A stretch of DNA of 64,000 nt from Cristatella mucedo (Eukaryota; Bryozoa; Phylactolaemata; Cristatellidae): positions 6,769,001 through 6,833,000 of the forward strand of contig WPIO01000002.1 in assembly GCA_009760855.2 (NCBI GenBank), in the 5' to 3' direction. The notes under the pieces were generated by a model. It did not search any database and was not told where the DNA came from. It was given only the letters and a program-made list of their open reading frames with translations. A program made the position numbers and the translations under genes. Positions 59,901 to 64,000 of the stretch are shown here, piece by piece. The first letter of the stretch is position 1; every line of letters starts with the position of its first letter.

Positions 59901-61031
59901 GGTAACCCCATCGCTCCAAAAAAACATTGTTGGGGTCGCTTTACCCACATACAGCATGCCGAGTCTGGGTTTCCATTTTAATGCTGAAGTATTTTAGCTG
60001 AAACAATACTGGTAGTAGTCAACAACGAAGCTTCGTTCAACATCCCGAAGTATGTAGCCACAGCAGGAACAGCATTCAAGAAGGGAGTCAAGATTTTGGA
60101 AACCTACTAAATAGCTTTTGTGTAGTATTTCATTATTTCATTAAAAACAAAACGTGCAACAGGATGGCACAATGGCATCACATCGCATTACACAAGACAC
60201 GAGGATAACCACCTTTGTAATGGAAGCCAGAAGCAGCCAATTCTCGTGCACTGACGATGCTGGAGTGCTCCCAAGCATTCGAGAATGTCCGGAGGCGGTA
60301 AGACTCATACTTCACAGCCTCTTCTTGCAGCAGCTGGTGCTGTTTGCTGGCCTCGACGTTTGAGCCCCTGTGCCGATGGCATCCGTCGGCCGATACAGGA
60401 TCTTTCAGCAGACGTTCAACCGTGATAGGCTGAGGCAACGGCAGTGAAGTGTAGCAGCTGGCAAAGCAGTCTGCAAGCTGGCTTCCGGTGGCTAATTCCG
60501 GAGAGTCAGCTGCCGACTGAGCAGCTGGTGAAGCAGCTGAACTGCACACAGCCTCAGCCACGGCTGCTGGCTGCGACTTCCTCAGCAGCTGCCCACCAGA
60601 GAGTGGCAGGTGCTTTGCCGATCCTAGGAAGCAACGGGCGAACACAGTTGCTGAAAAGAATTCGGGATGCACTTCTCCGGGGTGCATTGTCGGCAGCTGG
60701 CTAGCAAGAACCAACCTAGTGGTAGATCGCCCGAAGAGCTTTGATCGCAGACGAAGTCGCAGCGCCCGTCGCACAGCTCACGATGGACAGTCAGAGGATG
60801 CATGCCTGCTGTCCAGCTTCTCAGGGTCAGTCCACAGGTGAAGCACGTAACCTCGTCTCCTCGACCGGTGCCGAAGAGTCCTGCCGAGCTGCAGGCCCAT
60901 GCTGACTGCTTACCCAGGTGAGGCCAATTGGTAAAAGAAGCCAATCGGCTCAACTGGCTACTGTACAGGTTTCTGCCCGACCTCACTAGATAGCAGCAGC
61001 TCAGGATCAGATCACTGCTGCCGACACTCAT
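34633..61031 (-). CDS. BIRC: Inhibitor of apoptosis protein, 3x BIR + UBA + RING (8 coding exons)
   Basis: This is the only host gene I recognise. Joining 61031-60716, 60650-60213, 53650-53468, 49228-49079, 42937-42786, 37950-37692, 36673-36503 and 34808-34633 gives 1845 nt (614 residues plus stop) with GT-AG at every junction and matching phases (phase 1 except one phase 0 after BIR3). Domain order is BIR1 (about 28-96), BIR2 (220-293), BIR3 (334-404), UBA (439-487) and RING (568-602). This is the layout of XIAP and Drosophila Diap2. cIAP1/2 add a CARD, and the 57 residues between UBA and RING here are too few for one. Such proteins bind caspases or Smac/Hid-type motifs through BIR grooves and ubiquitinate targets through the RING, in the cytoplasm. 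The assembly is inferred from family homology. Additional or alternative exons are possible, and orthology within the BIRC family is not resolved. Confidence 0.88.
35150..35228 (+). mobile_element. Small L2-like family B fragment
   Basis: GCCGAACTGATGCAGCAGTTT and CACCCTCAGGTCCT match the family B segment at 11.05 kb and, reversed, at 31.57 kb. Confidence 0.45.
35640..36150. mobile_element. Mosaic of L2 family A fragments
   Basis: Three pieces lie together: plus-strand reverse transcriptase N-terminal part (35648-35854, with [19 protein letters not shown]), a minus-strand 3' tail (about 35.90-35.95 kb), and plus-strand C-terminal codons (35957-36154, with LKSFGDSAF and AWNSLP). The arrangement implies rearrangement or nested insertion. 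Confidence 0.82.
36503..36673 (-). CDS. IAP exon 7: linker between UBA and RING
   Basis: This exon encodes residues 500-556, an Ala/Gly/Ser-rich linker with no recognised domain; it takes the place where cIAPs carry a CARD. It is supported by phase: the acceptor GCGCCAAAG enters in phase 1, and the donor GAAG|GTGAGA leaves in phase 1, as exon 8 needs. A tandem acceptor (AAAG then CAG) would move the start by exactly one codon. The opposite strand also has an open frame ending at a GTGAGC, so strand assignment here is weaker than for the other exons. Confidence 0.55.
36674..37691 (-). other. IAP intron 6 (1.0 kb)
   Basis: This is the intron between the UBA exon and the short linker exon. I see no repeat or other feature in it. 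Confidence 0.6.
37692..37950 (-). CDS. IAP exon 6: UBA domain
   Basis: This exon encodes residues 414-499. It starts in phase 0 after the acceptor TTACTCAG, matching exon 5. Residues 439-487 read MDSPKV...[12 protein letters not shown]...YKTSEDLL-like and fit the ubiquitin-associated domain of IAPs (helix 1, the M-x-Y/F loop, helices 2 and 3, ending AVHDEKQ). The UBA binds ubiquitin chains and supports NF-kB and survival signalling in XIAP and cIAPs. The donor is GTATGC at 37691, in phase 1. Confidence 0.86.
38352..38512. repeat. CA, TA and TG microsatellites
   Basis: A CA run (38358-38380), a TA run (to about 38407) and a TG/GCGTG run (38450-38510), the two sides being roughly complementary. 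Confidence 0.93.
38930..39625 (+). pseudogene. Tc1/mariner-type transposase relic
   Basis: In staggered plus-strand frames I read [20 protein letters not shown] and then [13 protein letters not shown], a NESK piece near 39.37 kb (the Tc1 DESK region, with Asn for Asp), [12 protein letters not shown] near 39.46-39.49 kb and LHRIHGII. These are the central landmarks of Tc1 transposases in the right order. Several stops and frameshifts separate them, and I did not find the terminal repeats. It is inactive. Confidence 0.75.
42786..42937 (-). CDS. IAP exon 5: second half of BIR3
   Basis: This exon encodes residues 363-413. It begins GPGAAVQC after the acceptor CACTTTTGCAG. All zinc ligands are present: C370-x2-C373-x16-H390-x6-C397. 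EDPWVEH (384-390) keeps the acidic residue and Trp that line the IAP-binding-motif groove in type-II BIRs, so this is the best candidate for binding caspase or antagonist N-termini. KGREFIL follows as in XIAP and cIAP. The exon ends in phase 0 at CAC-AAC|GTGAGC (donor at 42785). Confidence 0.9.
43561..43740 (+). mobile_element. SPIN-like non-autonomous hAT element (180 bp)
   Basis: The left end is CAGTGGTTCTCAATCTTCCT with AATGCCACAACCC and GGCGACCCCAACCATAAAAT. The right end is TAGGCGACCCTGTGAAAGGG, CGACCCCCAAAGGGGTCGCG and ACCCACGGGCTGATAATTGC. This layout and these motifs are those of the SPIN (SPACE INVADERS) hAT family. The terminal TIR is worn on the right. The exact 8-bp direct repeat AGCTAGGC flanks it (43553-43560 and 43741-43748), as expected for hAT transposition. 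Confidence 0.85.
43780..44317 (+). mobile_element. L2 family A, 3' fragment
   Basis: Contains the reverse transcriptase C-terminal region ([10 protein letters not shown]-type sequence, CAAATCCTTTGGAGACC), 3' UTR and an ATT tail ending at about 44.31 kb. Frameshifted and diverged. Confidence 0.85.
44745..45960 (-). mobile_element. L2 family A copy interrupted by a SINE
   Basis: The minus-strand 3' tail and UTR start at about 44.75 kb. The C-terminal part runs to about 45.2 kb, where a family C SINE sits. L2 sequence resumes at GGCGAAAAGTGGTGTGATAA (45.33 kb) and continues to about 45.96 kb. About 80 bp of L2 is missing at the SINE site. Heavily mutated. Confidence 0.8.
45225..45338 (-). mobile_element. 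tRNA-derived SINE, family C, inside L2
   Basis: Reversed tail TATAGCACCATGAGAAAACC, then CTTTACATATGCCACGGG and the B-box-like GGCTCGAGCCC, then the head to about CTTGGTTCGG. The rest of the head is missing. Confidence 0.72.
46868..47850 (-). mobile_element. L2 family A, 3' fragment with long open frame
   Basis: From the TAA tail at 46872 the 3' UTR leads to frame 47847-47104 (247 codons). Its last 210 or so codons are an intact reverse transcriptase C-terminus ([48 protein letters not shown]). The first codons (above about 47.7 kb) do not match the family. This is one of the least mutated copies. Confidence 0.9.
48410..48725 (+). mobile_element. Worn L2 family A remnant
   Basis: Recognisable by CCCTTCACTGTTGAGCTCCG, TCTAATCCTTTTGAGATCAC and CACGACATCCCCTGACTTAC, the C-terminal region in order. 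Many indels; an older insertion than its neighbours. Confidence 0.55.
49079..49228 (-). CDS. IAP exon 4: first half of BIR3
   Basis: This exon encodes residues 313-362. It carries [12 protein letters not shown] (Arg336, F339, W342, P343) and AKAGFFFV, the classic N-terminal half of a BIR. The acceptor CTTGCTGTTAG (ending at 49229) gives the phase required by exon 3. The donor is GTATGT at 49078, in phase 1. The intron position within the domain is identical to that in BIR2, suggesting the two BIRs arose by duplication of an already split domain. Confidence 0.87.
49312..49819 (+). mobile_element. Solo LTR (508 bp) with 5-bp target duplication
   Basis: The element starts TGTAGTTCG and ends CAAACCACA (TG...CA), and CACCC is directly repeated outside both ends (49307-49311 and 49820-49824). 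An AATAAA lies near 49.77 kb, about 50 bp from the 3' end, as in an LTR R region. Inside are an imperfect TGTAGTTCGTATGTATG duplication and a 79-bp tandem repeat. No gag/pol lies beside it, so it is a solo LTR left by recombination. Orientation is inferred from the AATAAA. Confidence 0.75.
49484..49680. repeat. 79-bp tandem repeat within the solo LTR
   Basis: The unit beginning CTGGTGGCCAGATGGTGGAT occurs at 49541-49619 and again from 49620 (about 58 bp). A partial unit sharing its second half precedes it (49484-49540). About 2.4 copies in all. Confidence 0.85.
50093..51490 (-). mobile_element. L2 family A copy with internal deletion
   Basis: 3' tail and UTR at about 50.1-50.37 kb, C-terminal frame 50852-50415, further reverse transcriptase pieces to about 51.24 kb and 51502-51227 ([20 protein letters not shown]). 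The stretch between motif A and motif B is missing near 51.28 kb, and frames are shifted. Confidence 0.88.
52006..52036. repeat. (TA)n microsatellite
   Basis: About 15 TA units. Confidence 0.95.
53468..53650 (-). CDS. IAP exon 3: second half of BIR2
   Basis: This exon encodes residues 252-312. The acceptor CTGTTTCAG precedes GPGDRVQC, and C259-x2-C262 are the first zinc ligands. The position of the usual His is Asn279 (EQN in place of EQH), and C286 is correctly spaced. The following DVGNVPI is a typical BIR2 end. W269 and the GD at 272-273 keep the peptide-groove region. The exon ends in phase 1 at AAAG|GTAGTA (donor at 53467). Confidence 0.87.
54195..54812 (+). mobile_element. L2 family A, 3' fragment
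   Basis: Plus-strand C-terminal codons (frame 54319-54570, [20 protein letters not shown]), 3' UTR, hairpin and an ATT tail of about 10 units (54782-54811). Well preserved and close to the 46.9 kb copy. Confidence 0.9.
54813..56390 (+). mobile_element. L2 family A copy, 5'-truncated
   Basis: It begins directly after the ATT tail of the previous copy. Pieces of reverse transcriptase ([12 protein letters not shown]-like near 55.0 kb, YADD region damaged near 55.29 kb) are broken by stops. The C-terminal frames 55673-55993 and 55969-56157 and the 3' UTR follow, with an ATT tail near 56.37 kb. Confidence 0.88.
56905..56942. repeat. (CT)n microsatellite
   Basis: A C run followed by about 15 CT units. 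Confidence 0.95.
57700..57842 (+). mobile_element. Diverged tRNA-SINE, family D type
   Basis: GAGCTAGGTGGTC and the B-box-like TTGGTTCGAGTCGTGACAG are followed by a tail with GGCTGTTCTGCCATACAAAT and GCTGAATCAGCTAACC, the family D tail. Much diverged. Confidence 0.55.
57940..58018. repeat. CA-rich microsatellite
   Basis: Imperfect CACACA/CGCACG repeat, then a short TA run. Confidence 0.92.
58865..59020 (-). mobile_element. Diverged tRNA-SINE, family D type
   Basis: TTAGCTGATCAAAAAGCCTC, GTGGCTATCA and GACTTGAACCCATGACC match the family D plan on the minus strand, with many differences. Confidence 0.6.
60213..60650 (-). CDS. IAP exon 2: linker and first half of BIR2
   Basis: This exon encodes residues 106-251. 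A long Ala/Ser/Pro/Gln-rich linker (about 107-214) separates BIR1 from BIR2 and is probably unstructured. The exon then gives the N-terminal half of BIR2, with YRLRTF at 223-228, the Trp at 231 and GFHYK just before the splice. The donor AAAG|GTGGTT at 60212 is in phase 1. Translation past this donor soon loses BIR similarity, which supports the splice. Confidence 0.85.
60651..60715 (-). other. IAP intron 1 (65 nt)
   Basis: The BIR1 frame and the next coding frame are offset, and a 65-nt GT-AG intron joins them exactly. The donor is GTTGGT at 60715 and the acceptor is GAATTCTTTTCAG ending at 60651. Without this splice the upstream frame stops at 60624. It is about 16-fold shorter than the next smallest intron of the gene. 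Confidence 0.75.
60716..61031 (-). CDS. IAP exon 1: start codon and BIR1
   Basis: This exon encodes residues 1-105. The ATG at 61031-61029 is the first Met after an in-frame TAG at 61044-61046. BIR1 shows the conserved Arg and F-x-x-W-P start (R29, F33, W36, P37), then C63-x2-C66-x16-H83 with the final Cys at C91. The spacing H-x7-C is one longer than the usual H-x6-C. The acidic groove residues of peptide-binding BIRs are absent, so a type-I-like BIR is likely. The exon ends in phase 1 at a donor reading GTTGGT. A possible internal acceptor (CTATCTAG, near 60988) means the first 14 or so residues are less certain than the domain. Confidence 0.82.
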
Positions 61032-61061
61032 TGACGAATTGTGCTACCTTCGCTCATCGAC
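61028..61061 (-). promoter_or_regulatory. 5' leader with upstream ATG overlapping the start codon
   Basis: A plausible 3' splice site (TCCTTACAG, ending at 61062) precedes a 30-nt leader, which suggests an upstream noncoding exon that I cannot locate. The leader holds an upstream ATG at 61057-61055 that opens a 9-codon frame ending in TGA at 61030-61028, overlapping the main ATG in the sequence AATGAG. Such overlapping uORFs usually lower initiation at the main start. Whether this leader is transcribed is inference. Confidence 0.35.
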
Positions 61062-61091
61062 CTGTAAGGATTAAGTGAGCAACAATAAGCT

Positions 61092-61202
61092 CCTCTCTCT
61101 CTCTCTCTCTCTCTCTCTGTGCGTGCATGCACGCGTGCATGCACGCGTGCGTGTGTGTGCGTGCATTCGTGCGTGCGTGCGTGCGTGCGTGCGTGTGTGT
61201 GT
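61092..61202. repeat. (CT)n and GT/GC-rich microsatellites
   Basis: CTCTCT run at 61092-61118, then TGCATGCACGCG and GTGCGTGCG repeats to about 61202. It sits 60-170 bp upstream of the IAP start codon, where a promoter or 5' intron would lie. Confidence 0.93.
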
Positions 61203-62137
61203 GCCAGCATCCTCATCGGTCGTATGTGGTCGCTCTCTTACGCCGTCAAGTCAGTCCACAGCCATTAAACGAAGCAGCACTCGCCAAGCTTTTACGGCCA
61301 GCTCATTCAGCTGGATTACGACTGCTTAGTCAATTAGTACTCGCGGCTCCTGAATAATAACAGGTAGAAGCCGTCTACATAATAATTGCTGGTGACACAT
61401 AAGCCGAAGACACGTAATATTTAGTCAGTTGAGCTCGAAGAGTTGTTTATGTTCGAGGCATTGAGCCTAATACAAGTAGATATGCTCAAGGATTTGAACC
61501 AGGCCGGATTTTCGCCTGAAGCTTTGCAAGGTTAAAGTAATAATAATAATAATTATTATGACAATGTTGTATAGCACCCTGAGAACCTCAAGGCACTTCA
61601 CATATGCTGTAATGGAAACTTTAAGGAGTTCGGCAGTGCTCTGGAAGCCACGAAAGCGCCCCTGCTGATTCTGGAAGCCAGTGATATTCAGTTAAAACAT
61701 TTTGCTCTTTATATGGCACTCCAAGAGAGCTAAATCTCTTTCTCGGCAATTTACGCTTGTGGAAATGAAGTTCGTCAACTAGTTAAGGATGCACACGCAC
61801 AATTCAAGGACGCGCATTCATGAGGGTAGAAAGGACAATTCACGGGGAAGCTAAAAATGGTTCGAGGTACATTTATAGCTTCCTTATAGATGACTATCAA
61901 GCTGGACGCTACAAATGGTTTTCAAAAATTCATGTTTCAAATTCAAAAATTCCTTGCACCACCTGGGTGCTTCGTCCTTGTGCTAGGTTGTCAAAAGCAA
62001 ATCATAAGTCACCCACAACCACAAATCGTATAGAGCAACAGCTGTGTACCACCTATCTCAGCTGTATATCTCAAACTTAATTACAGGGCAGCAGGGAGAC
62101 TCCTAATCTAGCCTTGGCACTGGGCGAAGAGCCAGCA
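61203..62137. other. Upstream flank of the IAP gene
   Basis: Contains a partial family C SINE tail (about 61.55-61.61 kb) next to an AAT/ATT repeat and a worn L2-like tail (about 61.71-61.80 kb, TAAATCTCTTTCTCGGCAAT). No upstream exon or promoter element could be identified. Confidence 0.45.
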
Positions 62138-62138
62138 T

Positions 62139-62200
62139 ATGGCAACGTTACGATTAATTGTATCGTTTTATGGCAACGTTACGATTAATTGTATCGTTTT
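62139..62200. repeat. Exact 31-bp tandem duplication
   Basis: The 31-bp unit beginning ATGGCAACGTTACGATTAAT occurs twice without mismatch (62139-62169 and 62170-62200), which implies a recent event. Confidence 0.95.
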
Positions 62201-62593
62201 GCTCCAGACGTTATATCTATACCAGGAACCAGAGCTCCAGTATCGCTCACTATCAGACTATGTGCACGCCAGTGCCGGCTAAATCCTTTATTTGAGAGAC
62301 GTTTCGCGGGAGGCGTCCCAGATTCTCTAACTTTGGATTTGATGTTTTGGATTCGATGCTGTTTGAATGCATAATAGCACGACCTGGCCTTGAAGTGGGG
62401 GAGGGGTTAGGACGGTCTGCACTGTTCAGTGTGCTCCAGCACGACGTCACTACAAGAATTAGCTCAGAAAGGCTGTTGCTGCATCGAAAAACGCTCACAA
62501 TCACGATTTACAATTAACGATACTCTTATTAGTTGAAATGATGGAACTTAAAGGTCAGCCAGGAGCTTTGAGTTACCAGCGCTCCGAAAGAGC

Positions 62594-62765
62594 TAAAAAA
62601 TACTAGCTGGTTTAACAGCCTCTTTTGTATAGCGACAGAAAAGCCTTTATGGCTATCACCACCGCTTGCAGCGGCAATAAAGGATTGCCACCTGCGCAGT
62701 TCAAACCCACGACAAGGTCGGGAAAAGCAACCACTTGACCTAGTGTGCCATCACGGCTCAAGCTA
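62594..62765 (-). mobile_element. tRNA-derived SINE, family D
   Basis: Reverse-strand copy with AGCTGGTTTAACAGCCTC, TTTATGGCTATCACCACCG, GTTCAAACCCACGAC and GACCTAGTGTGCCATC. The anticodon-arm region is shortened. Confidence 0.85.
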
Positions 62766-63689
62766 GATCAGCCGAAACTCCCAAGCTGATTCGTGGGCAG
62801 CTCTCAATTGTCGGTCGACCGACTCCATCATAAACTGTCGATTCCATGGCGTATTCACAGTTACTTTCAGAGGCGAAGAACTATCGAGAGTTTCACCCTG
62901 AGCTAGGCGAGCTACTCTAGCGTCCGTCAGCACGTGACCTGTGGAGAAGGACAGCCTGCAAGTCAAGCAGCGGCCGATAAAAACGAGGCCCGTACGACTC
63001 GGCTCGTACAGCAGTCAGGACGACCAAGGAAATGGGATCCTTTTAGCCTGCGACGTCGACAGTTTCACCATTCTCAGTCAGCGGCGTTTTGACATACTTT
63101 TGAGCAGTCCAGGCGCCGTATACGGTCTCTGTAGATTAATGCTCTCCCAATAGCACGTATCGGAAAGAACGCAGAAAACCGAAGCACGACGCGAATGCTC
63201 ACTACGATGTGTATTCTCACAAGTGCTCCCAAGCACAGCTGGTCAGGCCTACACTGGCGCTCCTTTACATAGCTCATTAACATAGGTTAGCTGAAGGGCA
63301 GGTGCCGGCATATATTCAAGCCACAGCCACCAGACCACAGCCGACAAAGGCCGGTCTATCGACCACATCACCAGCTGTTTGCGTTGTTATTACAGGAGAG
63401 CTGTGATAGATATATCTGAATAATAGTAATAACAATACACTTGATAAAGTGCCCTGGCGTTGGAGATGTATCCAAATGATCAAATTTCCCAGCACATTTC
63501 CTGAGCTACTTGCAGTGGATAAAGCTTAGTTTTTTATTTCTACGGGAAGTCACTTCGGGAGACGGTTTCTACGGAGATGGCTGCGAGTTTCTTGGTATCG
63601 ATTCTCGATGCAGAGAGGCGGAGGATTAACTCGGCCAGAAGCCGACTGGTCGCTCCTACGACCTTCTCTTTTCCTCTTTCTTTCTCCCG
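62766..63689. other. No gene recognised
   Basis: Minus frames 62763-62966 and 63074-63283 are protein-like in composition but match no family I know. A 35-bp L2 tail fragment lies at about 63.42-63.46 kb. Confidence 0.4.
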
Positions 63690-63830
63690 TATCAAGTGGC
63701 TAAGGTGCTCGCCTCGAATCAAGGTCAACGTGAATGTATTTGATGATAAGGTCGTCGGCTCGAGCCCCGTGGCGTTTGTGAAGCCCCTGAATAGAAGTCA
63801 AGTACTCTTACAGCGTTATGCAAAAGAACG
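63690..63830 (+). mobile_element. tRNA-derived SINE, family C
   Basis: Plus-strand head AAGTGGCTAAGGTGCTCGCC and the B-box-like GGCTCGAGCCCCGTGG, then a tail with GCCCCTGAATAGAAGTCAAG and CGTTATGCAAAAG. The only plus-strand copy of this family in the window. Confidence 0.75.
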
Positions 63831-64000
63831 ATTTTTTTCTCTCGCTCTCGTTATCACACTGTAATACGTTTTTGGAATGCTAGTCGAGGTCATCGAAGCT
63901 CATCACATACTGGATTCTGGCATCGTCTAAACCTACCACACCCCTGCTCACCGAATATAAATCTGCATGCGGCTAGCTATGTGAGAAGGAGCTACTGCAT

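Larger units (their letters stand above)
53651..60212 (-). other. IAP intron 2 (6.6 kb)
   Basis: This intron splits BIR2 at the Lys-Gly just before the first zinc Cys. It contains two plus-strand L2 copies (54.2-54.8 and 54.8-56.4 kb), a CT repeat (56.91-56.94 kb), a CA-rich microsatellite (57.94-58.02 kb) and two diverged tRNA-SINE copies (57.7 and 58.9 kb). I see nothing recognisable in 56.4-57.7, 58.02-58.86 or 59.02-60.2 kb. Confidence 0.8.

Overview
This window is metazoan nuclear DNA, most likely from an invertebrate. It contains one recognisable host gene, split by large GT-AG introns, and is otherwise dominated by interspersed repeats: L2-clade non-LTR retrotransposon copies, tRNA-derived SINEs, MITEs, a Tc1/mariner relic, a solo LTR and many microsatellites. 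There are no operons, ribosome binding sites or dense ORFs of a prokaryotic kind. The exact lineage cannot be read from this sequence alone.

Layout. (1) About 0.5-5.9 kb: an AT-rich element with roughly 170-bp terminal inverted repeats, a short flanking direct repeat and a broken protein-primed family-B DNA polymerase. It looks like a shrunken, dead Maverick/Polinton (adintovirus-like) element, into which L2 sequence has inserted. (2) About 6-34 kb: no convincing host gene. It holds a 5'-truncated L2 copy with most of its reverse transcriptase (8.2-10.2 kb), fragments of a second L2-like family, SINEs, two related TIR elements, CA/GA/CGG repeats and long stretches in which I recognise nothing. 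(3) About 34.6-61.0 kb, minus strand: an inhibitor-of-apoptosis gene (BIRC family, XIAP/cIAP type) with three BIR domains, a UBA and a C-terminal RING. I could assemble eight coding exons whose splice sites and phases all agree, giving 1845 nt or 614 residues. Its introns hold at least six L2 copies, a SPIN-like hAT MITE with a perfect 8-bp target duplication, a 508-bp solo LTR with a 5-bp duplication only 83 bp from an exon, a Tc1/mariner relic and SINEs. (4) 61-64 kb: the upstream flank of the gene, with CT/GT repeats, a 31-bp tandem duplication, SINEs and unassigned sequence.

How the parts relate. The IAP gene is the only candidate for a working cellular function: caspase or adaptor binding through the BIRs, ubiquitin binding through the UBA and E3 ligase activity through the RING. 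The L2 family appears to be the main shaper of the region. One SINE family has a 3' end resembling the L2 3' end, as expected if L2 machinery mobilised it. The most unusual items are the Polinton-like relic, the SPIN-like element (a family known for horizontal transfer), the solo LTR beside the BIR3 exon, and an Asn in place of a zinc-binding His in BIR2.
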